From: an uncultured Prevotella sp.
GTDB lineage: Bacteria; Bacteroidota; Bacteroidia; Bacteroidales; Bacteroidaceae
Reading direction: 5' to 3'
NCBI GenBank assembly: GCA_934254985.1
Contig: CAKQMS010000012.1
Location: forward strand, 1-64,000
Length of the DNA: 64,000 bases
Shown: in pieces, positions 41,296-49,836 of the stretch
Numbering within the stretch: position 1 is the stretch's first letter
How the letters are laid out: the number at the start of each line of letters is the position of its first letter
Made by a program: the position numbers and the translations under genes
Notes under the pieces: model-generated
Database searches by the model: none
What the model was told of the DNA's origin: nothing
What the model saw: only the letters and a program-made list of their open reading frames with translations

Positions 41296-44200
41296 TATAA
41301 AACTCTTTGGATGCTCCATTTGGCTTGTTAGCCTATGGAGCATTCTTTTGTTTTCAGCTTGTTCGTCAAATGATTCTGAAGTTGCTGACAAGCTGAATAC
41401 CCTTTCGTATGCTTACCACTATCGCTCTCTGGATTCTACAGAGGTGTATGCCAGCAAGGCTTTCGCTGCTTCTGAAAGCTATAATGCAGGTAAGGCGGAG
41501 GCTCTTAACAATCTTGCTTTTGTTAATATCGCAAGAATGGACTACCGAAAGGCTGCTCAACAGTTGGATAGTGCCATCAATATTACCGACAACCAAGTAG
41601 AACTATTGGTTGCCGAAATACAATATATGCGATTGTGTCAACGACAGTCCCACAATAAGCTTTTCTATATTCATCAAGAAAAAGCAAAGAAATATTTAGA
41701 TAGAATTATAGAAGATAAAAATCTTCTTAATAACCATCAACTCAAACGATTAATCTACGCTCAATCAGAATACTATATCAACCTTTCTGCATATTATTAT
41801 TATGTAGGATTGGTAGAACCTTCAATAGAAACGATGAAGTGTATTGATCCAGAAGGAGAAATACAAAAAGATACTGCACAATATCTTAATTATCTGTATA
41901 ATGTGGGTGCTGGTGGCATCATAACAAATGCAGATGCTAATGTTGTTGCTAACGAAGAGTTTAATTATCTTACCCAATGTTATGTTGTTGCCTCGCAGCG
42001 CAACTACCCTTATTGGAAAGCTCAAGCGTTGCAAGCAATAAGCGAACATCTTCTGTCGCCTTCAACAAGACAAATGCTGATAACAAACTATCGTCCATTC
42101 CTTGATTATATAAATACAGATGGCATGGATTATTCTTTGTTGGCTGGTAATCTTGCACAACGTTCGCTCAACATATTTACAGAATATAAGGATGTGTATC
42201 AAACGGCTGGTGCTTATCGTACTTTGGCTAGTTGCTATTGGGAAATAGACGATTATCCTTCAGCTTTGATATGCCTAAATAGTGCGTTGGAAGCAGATAC
42301 CATTATAAATAGAGCACCCGATTTGGTTGCTTCTATTCGTGAGCAGTTATGCTTGGTATATTCGGCTCAGAATGATAAGGTTAATAGCGATATCAATCGC
42401 AACTATTATCTCGACCTACAGGAGCAGACTCGACAAGACAAACAGCTTGAGGCTCGAGCATACCAGCTTGATAACTCTTCAAAGACATTGAATGTGATGA
42501 TTGTGGCTGTGTTGTTTATGATTGCTGTTGTGCTGTTTGTTCTTGTGTATTTTGCAAGAAAGAGAAAACAAAAAGGTGCAACCGTAGATATAAACGATCT
42601 CTTGTTGCCATTGAAGAAATGGAATATTGAAAACAATAAAAAGCTGACAGCTCTTGACGATAAGTTGGAAGAAGTTCTGGAGCAGACAGCTTTGGTTAGA
42701 CTTTCTGAGGAGAAAAACAAACAACGAAATCTTGAACAACGGGCAAAGTTAGCTTTGGTAAATAGTATAACTCCTTTTATTGATCGTATTATTAATGAGA
42801 TAAATAAGCTCAATAGCCGACATGAGAATGCAGAACTTAGAGAAGAACGATTAAAATATATTTCTGAACTTACTGAAGAAATCAACGAGTATAACAACGT
42901 GCTTACTCAATGGATTCAGATGCAACAGGGCAGGGTTAGTCTGCGTATCGAGAGCTTCTCTATAAATGAGCTTTTCGATATAGTGGCTAAATCTAAGATG
43001 AGCTATTCATTAAAAGGAATAAATCTATGCGTAGAGCCATCTACGGCTGTTGTAAAAGCTGATAGAGTATTGACTCTCTTCATGATAAACACTCTTGCAG
43101 ATAATGCTCGTAAGTTTACACCTGCAGGAGGTAAGGTGACAATTAAAGCTGAAGAAAAGCCTGACTACGTAGAGGTAAGTATTTCGGATACAGGTTGTGG
43201 TATGGACGAAAATAAACTTGCTCATGTATTCGACAATAAACATATTGTCGATGATGGAACTACATCTGCACAAAGTCATGGTTTCGGACTATTGAATTGC
43301 AAAGGCATTATAGAGAACTATAAGAAGATAAGCCGCATCTTTAATGTTTGCGATATTAATGCCGCATCTTCGGTAGGCAAGGGTAGTCGTTTCGCTTTCC
43401 GCTTGCCTAAGGGTGTGGTCAGAATGATAATGGCTTTGATGGTTATGGTATTTGGCTTTACTATGCCTTCATACTCCGTAGGCAACGATAAAGTTGGAAG
43501 TAATAGTAAGAAGCCTACAATATCTCGCCTAAATACGCAAGAGCAACATCTTAATGATGCTGCCCGATTTGCTGATAGCGCATATTATTCAAACCTTAAT
43601 GGTACGTATGTCCACACTTTGGCTTGCGCAGATAGTTGTATTAAGTATCTCAATATGCATATCTACGCACATGCAAAAGGCAATATGGATATGCCAAAGA
43701 TGGTTTTGTTTACAACGTCATCTGCCATACCTGCTGAAATATTGTGGTTTCACAAAGAGATTGAAAGCGACTATGCTGTAATCCTTGATGTTAGAAACGA
43801 GACTGCAGTAGCTGCTTTAGCTCTACATAAATGGGACTTATATAGATATAATAATAAGGTGTATACGCGCCTATTCCATGAATGCTATGCAGATGCTTCG
43901 TTGCCTCACTATGTGCAGACTATGCAAAAAGCTGAAAACAACAAATGGGTAGCTATAGTAATATTGGTTTTGCTGCTCTTTAGCATCCCACCTATATATT
44001 ATATGGTATACTATCGGCATATTATATATTATAAGGTGTGTGTAGAGAGAATTCATGCCATAAATGAAATTCTTCTTGGTGATGGCACAGATGAGGATAA
44101 GCTAAGGTGTGTAGAGGAATTCAATACCAAAACAGGTAATCTTGGCATTGCAGTTCTTGACAAGGTTGTTGAACAGATATTGGCAACCCTTCGCGCAAAT

Positions 44201-44803
44201 GCGGAGTCGTCAGAACATAAGGCTGAGCAATTAGAGTATGCTAACGACGAGCTTAGACAAGCAGAAAGAGAGAATAATATCTTGTATGTTGATAATAGCG
44301 TGTTGGATAATTGTCTTTCAGCTTTGAAACATGAGACGATGTATTTCCCATCGCGCATTAAGCAGTCCATAGAGACAAAAGATTGCGACATACAGGTTGT
44401 TGCAGAACTTGTGACATACTACAAGCAGCTATATTCATTGCTTAGTGCACAGGCCATGCGACAGATAGATCGACCTTATAAAGTTGATAGGGATACTATG
44501 AGATATCTGTTCGACTTACTGAAGAAACTGAATGGAGGTTGCAAACCTGATTGTCAGGTCAAAGAGAAAGATAGTGTTTATGTTCAATTGGCGTTTGCCA
44601 TGACATCACTTAATCTTACAAGGGTGCAAGCACAACAACTCTTCACACCTTTAACCCTGGATGTAAACTTCCTTATCTGTCGACAGATTGTTCGTGAATT
44701 AGGAGAAGTAACAAACCTTAGAGCATGTGGCATCGTTGCTACTGCTGATAATATAATTGAAATAACAATACCAAAAGCAATATGGAAGAATTTAATATCA
44801 TAA
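41288..44803 (+). CDS. Composite two-module histidine kinase, DUF5112/DUF5113 type
   Basis: 1171 residues from a GTG at 41288. That start gives a lipoprotein-like signal (hydrophobic core, lipobox LFSAC, Cys25) and overlaps eda by 8 bases; an ATG at 41219 inside eda gives no signal peptide. Order: extracytoplasmic TPR-like region (30-395); membrane span (about 400-423); coiled coil; a DHp-like helix [13 protein letters not shown] (about 490) where Thr stands in the H-box His position; a complete HATPase (N box [13 protein letters not shown]1 DTGCGMD, G2 SHGFGLLNC, residues 575-705); second span (711-730); extracytoplasmic segment; third span (887-909); coiled coil; then [13 protein letters not shown] with His1015 and a degenerate kinase-like tail without N or G boxes. 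Domain names are from memory. Confidence 0.8.
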   Translation: MHNIKLFGCSIWLVSLWSILLFSACSSNDSEVADKLNTLSYAYHYRSLDSTEVYASKAFAASESYNAGKAEALNNLAFVNIARMDYRKAAQQLDSAINITDNQVELLVAEIQYMRLCQRQSHNKLFYIHQEKAKKYLDRIIEDKNLLNNHQLKRLIYAQSEYYINLSAYYYYVGLVEPSIETMKCIDPEGEIQKDTAQYLNYLYNVGAGGIITNADANVVANEEFNYLTQCYVVASQRNYPYWKAQALQAISEHLLSPSTRQMLITNYRPFLDYINTDGMDYSLLAGNLAQRSLNIFTEYKDVYQTAGAYRTLASCYWEIDDYPSALICLNSALEADTIINRAPDLVASIREQLCLVYSAQNDKVNSDINRNYYLDLQEQTRQDKQLEARAYQLDNSSKTLNVMIVAVLFMIAVVLFVLVYFARKRKQKGATVDINDLLLPLKKWNIENNKKLTALDDKLEEVLEQTALVRLSEEKNKQRNLEQRAKLALVNSITPFIDRIINEINKLNSRHENAELREERLKYISELTEEINEYNNVLTQWIQMQQGRVSLRIESFSINELFDIVAKSKMSYSLKGINLCVEPSTAVVKADRVLTLFMINTLADNARKFTPAGGKVTIKAEEKPDYVEVSISDTGCGMDENKLAHVFDNKHIVDDGTTSAQSHGFGLLNCKGIIENYKKISRIFNVCDINAASSVGKGSRFAFRLPKGVVRMIMALMVMVFGFTMPSYSVGNDKVGSNSKKPTISRLNTQEQHLNDAARFADSAYYSNLNGTYVHTLACADSCIKYLNMHIYAHAKGNMDMPKMVLFTTSSAIPAEILWFHKEIESDYAVILDVRNETAVAALALHKWDLYRYNNKVYTRLFHECYADASLPHYVQTMQKAENNKWVAIVILVLLLFSIPPIYYMVYYRHIIYYKVCVERIHAINEILLGDGTDEDKLRCVEEFNTKTGNLGIAVLDKVVEQILATLRANAESSEHKAEQLEYANDELRQAERENNILYVDNSVLDNCLSALKHETMYFPSRIKQSIETKDCDIQVVAELVTYYKQLYSLLSAQAMRQIDRPYKVDRDTMRYLFDLLKKLNGGCKPDCQVKEKDSVYVQLAFAMTSLNLTRVQAQQLFTPLTLDVNFLICRQIVRELGEVTNLRACGIVATADNIIEITIPKAIWKNLIS

Positions 44804-45507
44804 TCGTTGAAGATGTAGCCCTAGAACTCAAGGGTACAGAAGGAATCATACGCAACGACATACCTGAAGCTCATATCCTCGGTACTGCCGACAACGAGCC
44901 TGCATATTGGAAACTAATTAAGCAACAGGTGCCAGACCTTGTGTTGCTCGACCTTGGGCTTGGTGGTTCTACAACCGTAGGTGTGGAGATTTGCCGTCAT
45001 ACTAAAGATATGTATCCTAATGTAAAGGTGCTTATCTTCACAGGCGAGATACTCAACGAGAAGTTGTGGGTAGACGTTTTGGATGCTGGTTGTGATGGAA
45101 TAATCTTGAAGAGTGGCGAATTGCTCACTCGCTCAGACGTGGCAAGTGTGATGAGTGGCAAGCGATTGGTTTTCAATCAGCCAATCCTCGAGCGCATAGT
45201 AGAGAGATTCAAGAAGAGTGTTGAGAGTCAGATATTAAAGCAAGAAGCTTTGGTAAACTTCGAGATTGATGAATATGATGAGCGCTTTCTACGTCATTTA
45301 GCACTTGGATATACCAAGGAGCAGATAACAAATCTTCGTGGCATGCCTTTTGGTGTGAAGAGCTTGGAGAAACGTCAGAATGAGCTGGTTCAGAAACTTT
45401 TCCCTGGTGGTAATGGCAAGATGGGAATAAATGCTACACGACTCGTTGTGCGTGCCTTTGAACTTCATATTCTTGATATCGACAATCTTGTACCCGACGA
45501 AGAATGA
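44782..45507 (+). CDS. Response regulator with divergent HTH output
   Basis: 241 residues. The receiver domain (1-125) has all expected residues: acidic pair Glu10-Asp11, phospho-acceptor Asp57 in LVLLDLGLGG, Thr87 and Lys110. The C-terminal part (FLRHLALGYTKEQITNLRGMPFGVKSLEKRQNELVQKLF) aligns with a GerE/LuxR-type helix-turn-helix but is divergent, probably the DUF5932 type by memory. Its start overlaps the sensor gene by 22 bases, making it the obvious partner. Targets are unknown. Confidence 0.85.
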   Translation: MEEFNIIIVEDVALELKGTEGIIRNDIPEAHILGTADNEPAYWKLIKQQVPDLVLLDLGLGGSTTVGVEICRHTKDMYPNVKVLIFTGEILNEKLWVDVLDAGCDGIILKSGELLTRSDVASVMSGKRLVFNQPILERIVERFKKSVESQILKQEALVNFEIDEYDERFLRHLALGYTKEQITNLRGMPFGVKSLEKRQNELVQKLFPGGNGKMGINATRLVVRAFELHILDIDNLVPDEE

Positions 45508-46112
45508 AACGATTTTGCGCAATATTCTCTATAGTATTGATGGGACTACAGCTGTTGCTAATCCTTGCTTCATGGATAGTGTCTGCTGTATTTCCATCAT
45601 ATCCTATTCATGCCCTTATTGGTTCTGGAGGATTACGATGGTTCATAGGTTCTTTTGCCAATAATCTTGCCTCGCCTTTATTAGCTTATATCATTCTGTG
45701 CTCAATAACATATTCTGCTATAGTTAAGAGTGGTCTTATATCATGCGTGACAAGTGTTATGGCTAAAAAGCAATCATTCATGCAACAAAAGTTTGCTTTC
45801 AGAATAATGCTTATTGAATTCGTCTTGTTTGTTGCTGGAGTCATATTTATTTCTGCTATGCCACATGCAATATTGCTTAGCGTAACAGGAGCGTTATTTC
45901 CAAGTAGCTTCTCAAGCGGTTTGGTGCCTATGATATGCTTTGAGCTATTCGTGCTATCTATGATATATGGAATTGTAGGTGGCGAGGTTAACACCTTAGA
46001 GAAGTTTTGGGATTGTATTATATCGGGTGCAAACTTTTTACCAACTGTGTGTTTTCTTTATATTCTTATAGTACAATTATTCTATTCTGTTTGTTATGTG
46101 CTTTGCATATAA
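45504..46112 (+). CDS. Polytopic membrane protein, AbgT-like
   Basis: 202 residues with about five hydrophobic spans: FCAIFSIVLMGLQLLLILASWIV at the start, LLAYIILCSITYSAIV, FRIMLIEFVLFVAGVIFIS, LVPMICFELFVLSMIYGIVGG and LPTVCFLYILIVQLFYSV. The segment PIHALIGSGGLRWFIGSFANN recalls short Bacteroidetes proteins labelled AbgT-like (p-aminobenzoyl-glutamate transport), but it is far shorter than true AbgT carriers. It overlaps the response regulator by 4 bases (ATGA), so it is part of the eda-sensor-regulator unit. It may be an auxiliary signalling or transport component; that is inference. Confidence 0.6.
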   Translation: MKRFCAIFSIVLMGLQLLLILASWIVSAVFPSYPIHALIGSGGLRWFIGSFANNLASPLLAYIILCSITYSAIVKSGLISCVTSVMAKKQSFMQQKFAFRIMLIEFVLFVAGVIFISAMPHAILLSVTGALFPSSFSSGLVPMICFELFVLSMIYGIVGGEVNTLEKFWDCIISGANFLPTVCFLYILIVQLFYSVCYVLCI

Positions 46113-46203
46113 TAAAAAAGCGGATACCTTCACAGGCAACCGCTCCTAATCTTCAATAGGTATTAGTCTTCTTTTAAGGTAAAAAGATTGTTTTCAGGAT
46201 AAC
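46113..46203 (-). ncRNA. Candidate small RNA, about 90 nt
   Basis: On the minus strand a promoter at 46208-46239 fires towards 46113. No frame of note follows. The transcript would contain a CTAAT/ATTAG hairpin and end in AGCGG-TT-GCC / GGT-AT-CCGCT (46119-46144) followed by six T, an intrinsic terminator pointing the same way. It lies between the converging AbgT-like gene and gdhA, beyond the gdhA terminator. I do not recognise an RNA family. Confidence 0.45.
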
Positions 46204-46207
46204 GATG

Positions 46208-46239
46208 CAAAGGTAAGCATTTTCCTCGAGACAAACAAG
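46208..46239 (-). promoter_or_regulatory. Promoter of the candidate small RNA
   Basis: Minus strand CTTG (46236-46239), 20-base spacer, TACCTTTG (46208-46215). No protein gene lies downstream on this strand. Confidence 0.5.
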
Positions 46240-46326
46240 TTTTATGGCGTTTATTTTTAATATATTTTTCATGTGCCTTAACTTTTTCTCACAAGAACAT
46301 AAAAACACAAACACACAACAATAAAA

Positions 46327-46357
46327 AGACCGCACGATTTCTACAATCATGCGGTCT
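46327..46357 (-). terminator. Intrinsic terminator of gdhA
   Basis: AGACCGCA pairs with TGCGGTCT and extends by GATT/AATC across one mismatch, followed on the minus strand by TTTTTATTG. It is 115 bases after the gdhA stop. Between it and 46471 I see nothing else. Confidence 0.75.
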
Positions 46358-46471
46358 TGATCTATCTTGTGTTTGTGTAGTCTAAACCAATACTTTTTTA
46401 ATAAGTACAAGCTTAATGTTATCTCTTATGTGTATATTAGATAGAAAATTTGTGCTTGTGTGCGTATTTGG

Positions 46472-47806
46472 TTAAATAACACCCTGAGCCATCATTGCCT
46501 TAGCAACTTTCAAGAAACCTGCTACGTTGGCACCCTTTACATAGTTGATATAACCATCAGGCTCTGTACCATACTTAACACAATTCTCGTGGATGTTATT
46601 CATAATTTCATGAAGCTTAGCATCTACTTCCTCGCGGCTCCACTTCAAGCGCTCAGAGTTCTGGCTCATCTCCAAACCTGATACGGCAACACCACCTGCG
46701 TTGCTTGCCTTACCTGGGCAATAGAGAATCTTAGCATCCTGGAACACCTTAGTTGCCTCAGGAGTTGTAGGCATGTTAGCACCTTCAGAAATAGCTATTA
46801 CACCATTTGCAACAAGAGCCTTAGCTGCTTCCTCGTTGATTTCGTTCTGAGTAGCACATGGGGTAGCGATGTCTGCCTTCTCAAACCAAGGCTTTGCACC
46901 CTCTACATACTTGCAACCATACTTCTCTGCATATTCCTTGATACGTCCGCGCTCAACGTTCTTCAATTCCATGATGTAAGCCAACTTCTCTTCGTCGATT
47001 CCGTCAGGATCGTAGATGTAGCCATCAGAGTCTGAACATGTAAGAGGCTTAGCACCAAGCTGAAGGAGCTTTTCAATAGTATACTGAGCAACGTTTCCTG
47101 CACCTGATACGAGAACAGTCTTGCCATTAAGGTCGATATTGCGAGTCTTGAGCATATTCTCAAGGAAGTATACATTACCATAACCTGTAGCCTCAGGACG
47201 GATGTTTGAACCACCAAACTCCTGACCCTTACCAGTAAGCATACCCTGGAACTGGTGTGTGAGCTTCTTGTACATACCGAACATGAAGCCAACCTCACGT
47301 CCACCTACACCAATATCACCAGCAGGAACATCCTCGTCTGGACCAATATGACGATAAAGCTCAGTCATGAAAGCCTGGCAGAAACGCATTACCTCAGCAG
47401 CACTCTTACCACGTGGAGAGAAATCTGAACCACCCTTAGCACCACCCATAGGCAATGTTGTCAATGAGTTCTTGAATGTCTGCTCGAAAGCAAGGAACTT
47501 CAAGATAGAAAGGTTTACTGATTTGTGGAAACGAATACCTCCCTTGTAAGGGCCAATAACGTTGTTATGCTGAATACGGTAACCCATATTTGTCTGAACG
47601 TTACCCTTATCGTCTGTCCAAGTTACACGGAACTGGATTACTCTATCTGGAATGCAAAGGCGCTCAATCAAGTTTGCACGATCAAACTCTGGGTGCTTGT
47701 TGTATTCTTCCTCAATAGTTCCTAATACCTGACTAACGGCCTGGATGTACTCTGGCTCGTTTGGAAATCTCTGCTTAAGAGTTTCTACAACTTCTGTTGC
47801 TTTCAT
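46472..47806 (-). CDS. gdhA: Glutamate dehydrogenase
   Basis: 444 residues, hexameric type. The active-site region is intact: YRIQHNNVIGPYKGGIRFH, TLPMGGAKGGSDFSPRGKS with the catalytic Lys, and PAGDIGVGGREVGFMFGMYKKL. The Rossmann domain starts at GKTVLVSGAGNVAQYTIEKL, and GLEMSQNSERLKW is near the end. It interconverts 2-oxoglutarate plus ammonium and glutamate in the cytoplasm; NADP specificity is likely for this length class but not proven here. It has a consensus promoter and a terminator of its own, so it is monocistronic. Confidence 0.96.
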   Translation of the reverse strand: MKATEVVETLKQRFPNEPEYIQAVSQVLGTIEEEYNKHPEFDRANLIERLCIPDRVIQFRVTWTDDKGNVQTNMGYRIQHNNVIGPYKGGIRFHKSVNLSILKFLAFEQTFKNSLTTLPMGGAKGGSDFSPRGKSAAEVMRFCQAFMTELYRHIGPDEDVPAGDIGVGGREVGFMFGMYKKLTHQFQGMLTGKGQEFGGSNIRPEATGYGNVYFLENMLKTRNIDLNGKTVLVSGAGNVAQYTIEKLLQLGAKPLTCSDSDGYIYDPDGIDEEKLAYIMELKNVERGRIKEYAEKYGCKYVEGAKPWFEKADIATPCATQNEINEEAAKALVANGVIAISEGANMPTTPEATKVFQDAKILYCPGKASNAGGVAVSGLEMSQNSERLKWSREEVDAKLHEIMNNIHENCVKYGTEPDGYINYVKGANVAGFLKVAKAMMAQGVI

Positions 47807-47880
47807 GTTTGTCTTATGTTTATTGGTTGTTAATTATCCCTTTAAATAGGTGTTTGTATCGTTGTTTACGTTTACAGTTG

Positions 47881-47911
47881 CAAAGTTATAGCTTTTCTTG
47901 TAAATACCAAA
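47881..47911 (-). promoter_or_regulatory. gdhA promoter, consensus
   Basis: Minus strand TTTG (47908-47911), 19-base spacer, TAACTTTG (47881-47888); leader about 70 nt. Confidence 0.8.
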
Positions 47912-48124
47912 CAAAAAGTCATCTTTTTTAATATAAAAACATAAAAAAGTTATGTATTATCACTTTTGTATGTCTAAAAGTAGGTATTTCTGCTTTTGTG
48001 TGCTCGTTTTTATACCATTTAATGTATTGTCATATATTCTTTTTATACCAATTAATGGCTTTAATAAAGGTGGCAGAACATACCTTTCTTTTTAACTTGA
48101 AAAAGGCAATTAGTTGCGTTGCCT

Positions 48125-48212
48125 GTACCACCTTGGTATCACACTTGTACCAGCAAGGTGAAACTGCAGTACCAGCAAGGTGAAACTCCAGTACCACCTT
48201 ACAGGTAATTAA
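48125..48212. repeat. Tandem array, four 22-bp units upstream of gdhA
   Basis: Units start at 48125, 48147, 48169 and 48191, each beginning GTACCA. The two inner units are almost identical (GTACCAGCAAGGTGAAACT then one difference). The outer two carry GTACCACCTT, so the array reads CACCTT, CAAGGTG, CAAGGTG, CACCTT with inverted symmetry and can pair with itself. The rest of the 47912-48277 gap is AT-rich with a repeated TTTTTATACCA (33 bases apart). Confidence 0.8.
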
Positions 48213-48277
48213 AACGGTACTGGCAGACTTGTTAATCACGCCTGATTGCGTGCTTCTTTATGGTCTAATACTAAAAG

Positions 48278-48307
48278 AGGGTATACCATCATGCGATGAT
48301 ATACCCT
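48278..48307 (-). terminator. Terminator hairpin of the MFS gene
   Basis: A 13-bp stem with one mismatch (48278-48290 with 48295-48307) and loop ATGC, followed by CTTTTAGT on the minus strand, 58 bases after the MFS stop. Confidence 0.7.
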
Positions 48308-48365
48308 ATATATAATAATGTGTATTTAAAATAGCTTTTATAGCTTATCTTTATCAACTCTGCTA

Positions 48366-49784
48366 TTAAGCATTCTTGATGTTTGGTTCCTCAAGACCGA
48401 AACCTCTCTTCTTGTCGAGAGCCTTAAGATAGATAGCGAATAGGAGAGCCAAAACTCCGAATGATGCGAAGACAATCAAAGGAATTGTATAGTCGTAAGG
48501 AATGAAGTCTGCACCAGCTTCCTTTGCGGCGATAACAGCAGGATTGTTTTCGTTGGTTGAAGCAAGAAGGTTACCGATAATCTTTGGTACGAAGCAAAGG
48601 CCTATGTTCTGAACCCAGAAGATAAGGCAGTATGCAGAACCAAGAATCTTCTCGTCGATAATCTTTGGCACACTTGGCCACAAAGCTGCAGGCACAAGAG
48701 CAAATGAGATACCAAGGAGAACGATAGTAGAATATGCTATCAATGGGCTCTTTGTTGCTGGCAAAACGAAAGCGAATACGAGGTGACAGCAGATAAGAAG
48801 CAATGCACCACCAATAAGCATTGTCGCACCCTTACCCTTACGGTCGAGGAAGTTGCCAAGGAATGGAGTGATGACAGCAGCACCAATAGGGAACCAACGG
48901 AAGATGTTTGATGCATCTTCTGGTGAGATACCATCGAGGTTGCATTGCAACATGTTGGCACCATAGCGCTGGAATGGGAAGATAGCTGAATAGTAGAGTA
49001 CGCAAAGCAAAGCTACAATCCAGAATACCTGTGAAGAGAAAATCTTGCCAAGGTCGCTGAACTTGAATTCTTCCTCTGGGTCTCCAGCCTCTTCTGATAC
49101 ACCCATCTGATTGTCGAGAGCCTTATCCATGAATGTGAATACGATGAAAGTGATAAGACCGATGAGCAACAAAACTGTACAGAATGCTACAGGAGCAACA
49201 ACAGTTCCGAAGTGGCTTGCAATGATTGGAGAGATAGAGAAGATTGCAAACACACCTACACGTGCGATAGCCATCTCAAGACCCATAGCGAGAGCCATCT
49301 CCTTACCCTTAAACCATTTTGCGATAGCCTTTGATACTGTAGTACCAGCCATTTCGCAACCACAACCAAAGAGCATGAAGCCGAAGCAAGCCATCTTGGC
49401 ACTTGCAGGTAGAGTTACCCACCATGAGTTGAGCCAATCAGCAAAAGCTGTTGTTGCAAACCAGTCGGTGATACCGATAAACTTAATCAAAGCTCCGATA
49501 AACATCATCGAGGCTGACAATACACCTGTGAAGCGTACGCCCATTTTGTCGAGGATGACACCTGCGATGATGAGGAATCCCAGCACGTTTACGATATACT
49601 CTGATGCGGCATATGTACCAAAGGTATCAGGACCCCATCCTTTTTCGCTCTCCATAAGAGCCTGAATTGGTGACATTACATCGACAAACATATAGCCGAA
49701 GAACATCATTGAAGCGATAAGTACAAGAGCTGTCCAACGAGCCCAAGCCTTATCATTCAACAGTTGATTAACTTTCTGAACCAT
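48366..49784 (-). CDS. MFS transporter, anion/organic-acid symporter-like
   Basis: 472 residues with about 12 spans. It shows MFS traits such as ILDKMGVRF after span 2 and GNFLDRKGKG in the second half (the DxxxRKG loop). CGCEMAGTTVSKAIAKWFKGKEMALAMGLEMAIARVG resembles the NarK/oxalate-antiporter-like branch with its TVSKAIAKWFKGKE segment. The substrate cannot be assigned; the preceding peptidase hints at peptide or amino-acid transport. I start at MVQKVNQLL; ten extra codons upstream are possible. It follows the S9 peptidase by 52 bases. Confidence 0.82.
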   Translation of the reverse strand: MVQKVNQLLNDKAWARWTALVLIASMMFFGYMFVDVMSPIQALMESEKGWGPDTFGTYAASEYIVNVLGFLIIAGVILDKMGVRFTGVLSASMMFIGALIKFIGITDWFATTAFADWLNSWWVTLPASAKMACFGFMLFGCGCEMAGTTVSKAIAKWFKGKEMALAMGLEMAIARVGVFAIFSISPIIASHFGTVVAPVAFCTVLLLIGLITFIVFTFMDKALDNQMGVSEEAGDPEEEFKFSDLGKIFSSQVFWIVALLCVLYYSAIFPFQRYGANMLQCNLDGISPEDASNIFRWFPIGAAVITPFLGNFLDRKGKGATMLIGGALLLICCHLVFAFVLPATKSPLIAYSTIVLLGISFALVPAALWPSVPKIIDEKILGSAYCLIFWVQNIGLCFVPKIIGNLLASTNENNPAVIAAKEAGADFIPYDYTIPLIVFASFGVLALLFAIYLKALDKKRGFGLEEPNIKNA

Positions 49785-49836
49785 TTTTATTTTTATTATT
49801 TGTTTATTATTCAAATTGTTTTTTTCTTCAGCTCTA

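Noticed and set aside
46119-46144. Hairpin as terminator of the plus-strand AbgT-like gene
   Set aside because: The plus-strand continuation has no T run, whereas the minus-strand side has six T, so I assign it to the candidate small RNA.
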